From the IMG/VR virus record IMGVR_UViG_3300018418_000008, positions 21,220-85,219 of that record: DNA of 64,000 nt; one strand, 5' to 3'. The DNA comes from a virus. A program made the position numbers and the translations under genes. Shown piece after piece: positions 57,943-64,000 of the stretch (within the stretch, counting starts at the first letter, position 1; each line of letters begins with the position of its first letter). Under the pieces are notes generated by a model. It searched no databases. It was given only the letters and a program-made list of their open reading frames with translations, and was not told the DNA's origin.

Positions 57943-58184
57943 AGTTCTAGTCCACTTTCTAAGTACATCATCAAATCAAAAACAGGTTCGCCGTTTACAA
58001 TAGTATGTGGGAATCCATTCGCGTCAGGATAGATTTTATTAAAAGTTTCAATTGGTATTTCATCACCAATTTCTACTTTTGTGTATTCATATCCTTTTTG
58101 ATCTAGATATTGTTTTAAAAACATGCAAGGTTCACACCCTTCAAGTGTGAAAACAAGTATCCTAAGATCTGAGGAATTTTCCAT
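57939..58184 (-). CDS. glutaredoxin-like protein (81 aa)
   Basis: Thioredoxin fold with active site C17-E-P-C20 (LEGCEPCMFLKQYLDQKG), then FPHTIVNGEPVFDLMMYL, the cis-Pro loop and C-terminal helix. Likely donates electrons to the ribonucleotide reductase encoded in the same direction upstream. C-E-P-C differs from the glutaredoxin C-P-Y-C. ATG overlaps the GIY-YIG gene end by 23 nt. Confidence 0.85.
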   Translation of the reverse strand: MENSSDLRILVFTLEGCEPCMFLKQYLDQKGYEYTKVEIGDEIPIETFNKIYPDANGFPHTIVNGEPVFDLMMYLESGLEL

Positions 58185-58593
58185 TTATTTTACCACCAAT
58201 AAAATCATTATAATACTCTTCGGTCAAAAGTACACCGCGATCTACTTGCTCTTTGAGTTCGTAGTAAGATAACTCTGTCTTTGAGTCACATATACGTAGT
58301 ACATATCGTTCGAAATTATCATGACCATATTTAGCAATGTCATCTTTAAGTTCATTACTCGATCCCCAATAATCGCGCCAATCTGATTCAACGATTTTTT
58401 TGCGTTTGCGAGTTTTACCTTTGAGAGGAGGGAGTTTGCGAGTAGAATAAAAGAACTTTTTGCCAACATATTTGCGATCGTTCTTTTTATTAACAATGAG
58501 ATAGACCATTCCAACATGATTTTCACAATCTTCAGATTCTAAAGATTTACCTGTAGTCTGTAATATCCACGGATTCGGGTAGCTCGACTGCAT
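58162..58593 (-). CDS. GIY-YIG-like endonuclease (143 aa)
   Basis: VYLIVNKKNDRKYVGKKFFY matches the GIY-YIG start (VYL..N..YVG), followed by WRDYWGSSNELKDDIAKYGH and a later ELSYYELKEQ, the R and E catalytic contexts. The opening NPWI and SEDCENH precede the domain as in phage relatives. A free-standing homing-like or DNA-degrading nuclease. It starts at ATG 58593 inside the dCMP deaminase end (47-nt overlap). Confidence 0.78.
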   Translation of the reverse strand: MQSSYPNPWILQTTGKSLESEDCENHVGMVYLIVNKKNDRKYVGKKFFYSTRKLPPLKGKTRKRKKIVESDWRDYWGSSNELKDDIAKYGHDNFERYVLRICDSKTELSYYELKEQVDRGVLLTEEYYNDFIGGKINGKFLRS

Positions 58594-59017
58594 CACAAAT
58601 TATACCTGCTTCATTAAATAGATTCAATGTCTTTCCAAAACTATTTATCCATCTTGCATCAGTATATTTTGTATCATGTATAACTACACGTTTAATACCT
58701 GTTTGTATGATTCCTTTAGCGCACTCATGACACACAGGTAAACCATATACGTACATTGTGGCGTCCCTAAGCGACATACCATTGCGACCTGCATTATAGA
58801 TACAGTTCATCTCCGCGTGCACCACGAGCTCGTATTTTTGGTCGCGATCATTATAACGATCTTCATCGTCAATCACACCAACTGGAAAGCCATTATATCC
58901 AGTAGCCAACACTTGTCTATCTCTTATTGCTACGGCACCAATTTTTCGTGATGGATCTTTTGACCAAGTTGAAATGTGTTTAGCTAATTCTAAAAATCTT
59001 TTATCCCATAGGTACAT
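58547..59017 (-). CDS. dCMP deaminase (156 aa)
   Basis: Zinc-dependent cytidine/deoxycytidylate deaminase: H67-A-E69 (VVHAEMNCIYNAG) and P94-V-C96-H-E-C99 (LPVCHECAKGI) hold Zn and activate water. DPSRKIGAVAI and GYNGFPVG also fit the family. Converts dCMP to dUMP, feeding dTMP synthesis with the reductase for phage DNA. Overlaps the 2OG gene by 17 nt. Confidence 0.92.
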   Translation of the reverse strand: MYLWDKRFLELAKHISTWSKDPSRKIGAVAIRDRQVLATGYNGFPVGVIDDEDRYNDRDQKYELVVHAEMNCIYNAGRNGMSLRDATMYVYGLPVCHECAKGIIQTGIKRVVIHDTKYTDARWINSFGKTLNLFNEAGIICDAVELPESVDITDYR

Positions 59018-59582
59018 AATTTTGTGCTACCGTAAATCGCCACATGCTAGCATGATACGCAATGCACGCAGCTGTATGTTGAATATTTCCATCGAATATA
59101 ATCATTCGCCCAGGTTTATATTCTAACATACCTACGAGATCTCGTACATAGGGATCATAAAATTTGAACTCACCACCCCAACCATGTTCCCATGTTGGAT
59201 TGGCCATATACAAAACAGTTTTTGTATTTTTAGACATATCTACATCATCAGCATGACTTCTATATACAGAACCAGGCACTCCTGCATTTAGAACAGTTCT
59301 AACGATTCGATGATTATCAAGATGTTGAGGCCAAATAGACATCGCATAATGAGCAATTATTTGACACATTCTAGATTCTGTACAAGTGGAATATAAAAAT
59401 ACTTCTTTATCCCAATCTGAATCTTTCCAACCTAGTTTAAAGTCAGAATTTTGAATATCAGAAAAAATTGTATTTTTATCAGGTATAGCTACTCTATTAT
59501 CGACTTTATCTAATAATAAATTTGATACATCAATATTTGCTGGATCTATTTTCCAATCTTCTGGATAACCATTATTCTTCAT
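59001..59582 (-). CDS. 2OG-Fe(II) oxygenase, prolyl-4-hydroxylase-like (193 aa)
   Basis: Active site H110-A-D112 (VYRSHADDVD), distal H169 (FDGNIQHTA), R182 (MWRFTVAQN) and WGGEFKFYDP in between. Fourth oxygenase-type protein of the window. Start placed at ATG 59582, inside the stop of the zinc-ribbon gene; an ATG 21 nt earlier is possible. Lies between dCMP deaminase and methyltransferase genes, so protein or nucleotide substrates are open. Confidence 0.8.
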   Translation of the reverse strand: MKNNGYPEDWKIDPANIDVSNLLLDKVDNRVAIPDKNTIFSDIQNSDFKLGWKDSDWDKEVFLYSTCTESRMCQIIAHYAMSIWPQHLDNHRIVRTVLNAGVPGSVYRSHADDVDMSKNTKTVLYMANPTWEHGWGGEFKFYDPYVRDLVGMLEYKPGRMIIFDGNIQHTAACIAYHASMWRFTVAQNYVPMG

Positions 59583-59733
59583 AATCCGGTATATAGTCCT
59601 CATTATCTTCAATATTCGCACTACAAATAGGACAAAAAGCAATTTCTATTTCTTCATGCTCATAATTAGTTTGACGTATAATTACGTCGCATTTCACTTC
59701 GCACCCGCGGCAATTAATAGTAGTTTTAAACAC
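59572..59733 (-). CDS. 53-aa zinc-ribbon-like protein (GTG start)
   Basis: Short gene read from the gap: C8-x2-C11-x3-C15 and C34-P-I-C37 form a zinc-ribbon pattern (NCRGCEVKC... FCPICSANI) with an acidic end. GTG at 59731-59733 is preceded by GAGG at 9 nt and overlaps the previous gene's stop by 8 nt. Possible nucleic-acid or protein adaptor. No family assigned. Confidence 0.6.
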   Translation of the reverse strand: MFKTTINCRGCEVKCDVIIRQTNYEHEEIEIAFCPICSANIEDNEDYIPDYEE

Positions 59734-60340
59734 CTACAAATTCCTCTTTTGCGGTTGTTCTGCTGATAACGTGTAACCATGATGGTCTACTATCAGATAT
59801 TGCAATGTCAGAAGTTAAATAATGATAGCGAGTTTCTTCGTAATCTAGCTCTATATCATCAAAATCGGACCCGCAAGAATTATAACAACGAACAAGACCA
59901 TATTGATTTTGACCGAGAAGTTTAGGCCAAAAATTAGGTTGATAATTAAAATAATTATTATCTAGTCCCATATGCCATATACTAGTATTGCAAATCAAAC
60001 CCTTAACTCGAGTTAACGCATGTATCTTTTTAAAGAAATTATATTGATCGAAAACTTTCATTGAACCGCCTCGATTCCATATAATGTCGTATTCTGTATC
60101 TTTTTCAAATTTAGTTTTTAGAAATTTATCTCCCGGACAAAAGATTCCGGAATCCACATCAAAAGCTTCTAATACATCTGCAAAACAATTAGGACGACCT
60201 TTAATATTAAACTCAGTGCATAATTTTTCTACAGCTTCCCAATCTTCAATCTCTGTATTGTCACCAATTATCAAAATGTTTTTAAAGCTATCAGAAAACA
60301 TATACATTTTTCTTAATAGCATGATATCAACAGTATTCAT
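59726..60340 (-). CDS. SAM-dependent methyltransferase-like protein (204 aa)
   Basis: Rossmann-type layout: LIIGDN... (residues ~23-28) for the cofactor loop, then YDIIWNRGGSMKVFDQYNFF and HALTRVKGLICNTSIWHMGL, NYFNYQPNFWPKLL, the pattern of class I methyltransferases (YD.vwn.G..EH). Motif I is degenerate, lacking the usual GxGxG, so activity is uncertain. Preceded by AGGAA. Second methyltransferase-like gene in the nrd region. Confidence 0.6.
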   Translation of the reverse strand: MNTVDIMLLRKMYMFSDSFKNILIIGDNTEIEDWEAVEKLCTEFNIKGRPNCFADVLEAFDVDSGIFCPGDKFLKTKFEKDTEYDIIWNRGGSMKVFDQYNFFKKIHALTRVKGLICNTSIWHMGLDNNYFNYQPNFWPKLLGQNQYGLVRCYNSCGSDFDDIELDYEETRYHYLTSDIAISDSRPSWLHVISRTTAKEEFVGV

Positions 60341-60351
60341 TTTTTTTATTC

Positions 60352-61443
60352 CTATAATTTAAAATCTTTAAAGGTATCATCGTCGATATCTTTTTTTATA
60401 CCACCAATTATATATGATGTAATTTCGGTCTCTTGTGGAGCAACTTGCACTTCAGCACCTGAGATCCATTTCTGTGTCCACGGTAATGGATCAGAACCAC
60501 CACGTTCATTTGAGAGGCCAATTGCATACAATCTCTTATTGCCTAACCAATCAATATAATTGCATAGAAGCTCGTCATTCAAACCAATCATCGACGCATC
60601 TTTAAACAGATACTTAGCCCATGCTTTTTCTTGATCGATAACATCTTTAAAAATTTGACGAACTTCGTCTTCACATTCTGTAGCAATCTTTTTAAAATCT
60701 TCGTCTTCTTTTGGTAGAATCTTTATAAGTTGTTGAGTTGAAGCCATATGCACATTTTCATCACGTGCAATGAACTTAATAATCTTCGCGTTGCCTTCCA
60801 TCTTCTTTAATTCAGCAAATGCCCACGAGCACGCAAACGAAACATAAAATCTAATCCCTTCAAGCGCATTAACTGCATTGATCGCTAACCACAATAACTT
60901 CTTATGTTTATATTGATCATATTTAATTCTCTTCTTTAGATTCTCTGTATCATTATTATATGAAATTAGATCATCATAATATTTCGAAATAGAACCAGCG
61001 CAGTCCACAATCTCTTTAATATCAAGCATCTCATCAAACACTTTACTAGGATCATTATATACATTACGAATTATATGTGTATACGAACGAGAATGAATAG
61101 TCTCAAAGAATGACCAAGTGACCAACCAGTTTTCTAGCTCAGGCAGAGAGCAAATCGGGAGAAAGGCTTCAACAGGGCCGCGGCCTTGTACCGAGTCAAG
61201 TAGAATTTGTCGTTTAAGATTACTAGTAAAGATATGTTGTTCTTGTTCTGATAAAGCTTTAAAATCTTTACTATCACGTGCGATATCAACTTCTTCTGGT
61301 CGCCAAAAGAAACCAAGTTGCTTATCAGTCATTTTCTCAAATATGCTATAACGTTGTTTGTCATAACGAGCAATGTTTACGCCTGCTCCGAAAAATGCAG
61401 GCTGTGCTGTTGTGTCAATATTTTTAGTGTGAAATACACTCAT
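60352..61443 (-). CDS. nrdB: ribonucleotide reductase beta subunit NrdB (363 aa)
   Basis: Class Ia beta with all ligands: D83, E114, H117, E195, E229 and H232, and radical Tyr121 in ETIHSRSYTHII, matching the E. coli set. C-terminal tail (SYIIGGIKKDIDDDTFKDF) binds NrdA. Makes dNTPs together with NrdA. Full length is close to T4 NrdB (388 aa). Confidence 0.95.
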   Translation of the reverse strand: MSVFHTKNIDTTAQPAFFGAGVNIARYDKQRYSIFEKMTDKQLGFFWRPEEVDIARDSKDFKALSEQEQHIFTSNLKRQILLDSVQGRGPVEAFLPICSLPELENWLVTWSFFETIHSRSYTHIIRNVYNDPSKVFDEMLDIKEIVDCAGSISKYYDDLISYNNDTENLKKRIKYDQYKHKKLLWLAINAVNALEGIRFYVSFACSWAFAELKKMEGNAKIIKFIARDENVHMASTQQLIKILPKEDEDFKKIATECEDEVRQIFKDVIDQEKAWAKYLFKDASMIGLNDELLCNYIDWLGNKRLYAIGLSNERGGSDPLPWTQKWISGAEVQVAPQETEITSYIIGGIKKDIDDDTFKDFKL

Positions 61444-62108
61444 GAATTACCTTCGTATATGTAAATTGTATCCATTGTTAATTTTTTAAATTCTTTATAA
61501 CCAAGTTCAATTAAAAGATGATGACCCTTAGCTTTTTCTGTAATAATAACTGGATGGTGTTTTTTGATTGTTTCTTTTGCACCTTCAATGGCCATTGGTT
61601 CATGTCCTTCAATATCTAAATGTATAAGATCAATCTTTTCTAAATTTAAGTCATCTATTCTATACATTTCTACATTGGCATTTTTGACGTCTTTCTGTAA
61701 TCTATGTGTACCTACATTCTTCTTATTATTATTGTACAATTTATAGATTTTATCTGTTGTATTGCTGATAGCGCCATTAAATAATTCAAATTGTTCACTA
61801 TCACAATTCATTTGTAAACATTTATAATTATCCGGATCTGGTTCCCATGAATAAACCTTTTTAAAATAGTTTGCATAGAAACGAGGATACATACCGCAGT
61901 TTCCTCCAGCACATATCACAACATCAAAGTTTTTCACTTGACTCATAAAATCTTTCGAGTCTTCACGCCAATTTTTAAGAGGACCGGTCCATGCACCACT
62001 ATCATTTATTAGCCAAAATAATCCATCAATACCTTCATATTCATCGGCAGTCCAGTCTTTTTCATCAGGCACTTCACTAAACTTTCTGTAATGTATTAGA
62101 TTTTGCAT
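61440..62108 (-). CDS. FkbM-type methyltransferase (222 aa)
   Basis: FkbM family: VVICAGGNCGMYPRFYANYF (SAM loop), VYSWEPDPDNYKCLQMNC, then IDLIHLDIEGHEPMAIEGAK and HHPVIITEKAKG. The D-I-E-G-H-E motif is typical. Substrate likely a sugar or lipid hydroxyl. Oddly inserted between nrdA and nrdB, overlapping both by 4 and 13 nt, so it is tied to their translation. Confidence 0.85.
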   Translation of the reverse strand: MQNLIHYRKFSEVPDEKDWTADEYEGIDGLFWLINDSGAWTGPLKNWREDSKDFMSQVKNFDVVICAGGNCGMYPRFYANYFKKVYSWEPDPDNYKCLQMNCDSEQFELFNGAISNTTDKIYKLYNNNKKNVGTHRLQKDVKNANVEMYRIDDLNLEKIDLIHLDIEGHEPMAIEGAKETIKKHHPVIITEKAKGHHLLIELGYKEFKKLTMDTIYIYEGNS

Positions 62109-64000
62109 GCATCACAGTCCGGATCACTTAAATCACATACTGCGCCTTCTGCTTCAGGCACAGGTGGTACTTCTTCTATTTCTCCAGCACCATCATATGT
62201 GTTGTTATAATACAATTGCTTTCCACCATACTTATAGAACATCAACATATGTTGCATCATTACAGATAATGGTATCTTCTCTTCATCGTAATGTAAAGGA
62301 TTATATGAAGTATTGACTGAAATACCTTGATCAATAAACTTTTGTAATACAGCCATAATCTTGAGATAACCTTCAGGTGATTTCTGATCCCACAATAAGT
62401 CGTACTTATTCTTTAATCGTTGAATGCTAGGAACAACCTGCTTCAATATGCCGTCTTTCGATTGCTTAATAGAGATAAGAGAGCGCGGTGGCTCAATACC
62501 ATTTGTACTGTTACTAATTTGTGCTGATGTTTCAGCCGGCATAAGTGCCATCAATGTTGAGTTTCGAATTCCAAAGTTCTCGAGTTGCGCGCGTAGACCA
62601 TCCCAGTCCATCTTATATTCAGGTGCAACCAACTCATCCACTGTTTTCTTATATGTGTCGATTGGAAGAACACCTTCATGATAGTTTGTTTGATTTGAGA
62701 GAAAACATGCATGTTTTTCAACTGCGAGATCAGCTGATGCCTGAATCAAATAATATGACCATGCTTCTGCATATTCATGAATGAGTTCGAGATTAGGATC
62801 CTGATAGTTAGTATCATTCTTCGCTAGCCAATGTGCAAAGTTAATAATGCCAATTCCTAACGGCCGTCGATTTTCTGTGCCTTTACGAGCCGCCAATACT
62901 GGATAATCTTGATAATCTAGCAATGCATCAAGTGCACGTACGGCTAGGGTACAGGGCTTCTCAAAGTCAGCAGGTTTACGAATACTTCCCCAGTTGATGG
63001 CAGCTAAAGTACACAATGAAATCTCACCCATGGGATCGTTGATGTCTGTTAACGGTTTTGTCGGCAGGTTAATTTCACAACACAAATTAGATTGACGAAT
63101 AGGTGCTTTAATTTTTTGGAACGCACCATGATCATTAGCGTTATCAACATTCATCAAATAGATACGTCCAGTATCCTTTCGTTCTTGCATAAATGCAGAA
63201 AACAACTCACGGGCACTAATTGTTTTTTTCCTAATCGATGTCTTACGCTCGTACTTTTCGTAGAGCTCACGAAATTTATCTACGTCTACAAAGAATGCCT
63301 CGTATAGATCTTTACAATCATGAGGTGAGAAGAGTGTGATGTTCTCATTTCGAATCAGCCGCTCGTACATTACCTGATTGAATTGCACACCATAATCCAT
63401 GTGTCTTACTCGGTTGTCTTCTGTTCCTTTGTTATTTTTAAGAACGAGCATATCTTCAATTTCATAATGCCAAATTGGATAATATAGTGTTGCGGCACCA
63501 CCGCGTACACCGCCTTGTGAACAAGATTTGACAGCGCTTTGAAAATACTTATAGAAAGGGATAACACCAGTATGACTAGTATCGCCGTCGCGAATAGGAC
63601 TGCCCAGAGCCCGAATGCGACCGGCCCCAATACCGATTCCTGCTTTTTGAGATACGTATTTGACGATTGCTGATGCTGTTGCATTGATAGAGTCCAGTGA
63701 GTCATCAGTCTCAATAAGTACGCATGATGAGAACTGTCGTTGAGGCGTCCGTACTCCCGCCATAATTGGGGTAGGTAGACTAATATCGAAGTTACTCAGT
63801 GCATCATATAGGTCTTTTACCCATTTAAGTCTATCTTCACCGTAATTTGCGAAGAGAGTCATGGCGATACACATATTCGCCATTTGTGGTGTCTCATAGA
63901 TTTTTCCAGTGACACGGTTTTTGACCAGATACTTACCTCGCATCTGTTCCATTGCTGCATATGTCAAAAGAAAATCACGATCATGATTGATATAACCATC
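62096..64000 (-). CDS. nrdA: ribonucleotide reductase alpha subunit NrdA, 5' end outside window
   Basis: The frame is open to the window edge (reading DGYINHDRDFLLTYAA before the first codon that could be mistaken for a start), so the N-terminus is missing. Catalytic residues are present: SSCVLIETDD (C225-like), SNLCCEINLPTKP (C439/E441), ISLCTLAAINWG (C462), radical pathway pair in KQLYYNNTYDG and the C-terminal redox pair DCDACKI. Class Ia enzyme, with NrdB from the same operon. No intein or split is seen in the part visible. Confidence 0.93.
   Translation of the reverse strand, partial: DGYINHDRDFLLTYAAMEQMRGKYLVKNRVTGKIYETPQMANMCIAMTLFANYGEDRLKWVKDLYDALSNFDISLPTPIMAGVRTPQRQFSSCVLIETDDSLDSINATASAIVKYVSQKAGIGIGAGRIRALGSPIRDGDTSHTGVIPFYKYFQSAVKSCSQGGVRGGAATLYYPIWHYEIEDMLVLKNNKGTEDNRVRHMDYGVQFNQVMYERLIRNENITLFSPHDCKDLYEAFFVDVDKFRELYEKYERKTSIRKKTISARELFSAFMQERKDTGRIYLMNVDNANDHGAFQKIKAPIRQSNLCCEINLPTKPLTDINDPMGEISLCTLAAINWGSIRKPADFEKPCTLAVRALDALLDYQDYPVLAARKGTENRRPLGIGIINFAHWLAKNDTNYQDPNLELIHEYAEAWSYYLIQASADLAVEKHACFLSNQTNYHEGVLPIDTYKKTVDELVAPEYKMDWDGLRAQLENFGIRNSTLMALMPAETSAQISNSTNGIEPPRSLISIKQSKDGILKQVVPSIQRLKNKYDLLWDQKSPEGYLKIMAVLQKFIDQGISVNTSYNPLHYDEEKIPLSVMMQHMLMFYKYGGKQLYYNNTYDGAGEIEEVPPVPEAEGAVCDLSDPDCDACKI

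Noticed and set aside
1-64000. tRNA genes, photosystem genes, integrase or insertion sequences
   Set aside because: None were recognised by eye; the few gaps are too short or too A/T-rich for tRNAs, but a tRNAscan run would settle it.

Overview
The window is part of an AT-rich, tailed-phage genome of the T4-like (myovirus) kind. The grounds are recognisable T4-type baseplate proteins (gp53, gp5/gp27-like hub, PAAR tip, gp25, gp6, gp7, gp8, gp48), gp4, gp26/gp51, gp32, gp59, gp33, RNase H and a class Ia ribonucleotide reductase, plus T4-type late promoter octamers (TATAAATA) in front of structural genes. PhoH, several 2OG-Fe(II) oxygenases, a DUF4815 fibre protein with a Hint domain and giant repetitive fibres resemble marine T4-like phages of cyanobacteria and SAR11-type hosts. 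The host cannot be read from this window. No photosynthesis gene, tRNA, CRISPR array or integrase was seen.

Layout. Positions 1-40220, minus strand: the late baseplate and fibre region, transcribed leftward from about 40220. Its order is gp48-like cap, gp53, gp27-like hub, gp5-like spike, PAAR tip, gp25, a 47-aa basic protein, gp6, gp7, gp8, then very large fibre proteins of 1919, 921 and 1754 aa, a 782-aa fibre made of 39 short repeats, a five-gene oxygenase/cupin/DUF6065-like cassette, and small adhesin genes. Positions 40244-45600, plus strand: a divergent late operon with gp4, a conserved unknown, a gp19/gp54-like tube protein, gp26 with a programmed -1 frameshift into gp51, a candidate tape-measure protein and a mini [2Fe-2S] BFD-like protein. 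It converges on gp32 at a strong terminator. Positions 45525-64000, minus strand: replication, transcription and metabolism. This includes gp32, gp59, gp33, a sugar epimerase/dehydratase, a DUF932 protein, a radical SAM protein, a block of small unknowns, two more 2OG oxygenases, a RecB-like nuclease, PhoH, RNase H, a glycosyltransferase, a glutaredoxin, a GIY-YIG protein, dCMP deaminase, methyltransferases, NrdB and the 3' part of NrdA.

Regulation. Five minus-strand promoters in the right half share one architecture, T(G/T)TAC(A/T)-17 bp-TAGAAT, and are probably early sigma70-type promoters. Late promoters (TATAAATA) serve the structural half and also gp32. Most genes are tightly coupled by TAATG or ATGA overlaps. 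Six short genes (36-58 aa) were found by reading the gaps.

The points most worth following are: the gp26/gp51 frameshift cassette (T TTT TTT, 8-nt spacer, 8-bp stem); the 39-repeat YP-rich fibre beside a cassette carrying two 2OG-oxygenase-type genes; the Hint (intein-like) domain at the end of the 1919-aa baseplate/fibre protein; the shared early promoter; two late promoters placed only 5 nt before a start codon; and a cluster of tiny cysteine-rich proteins.
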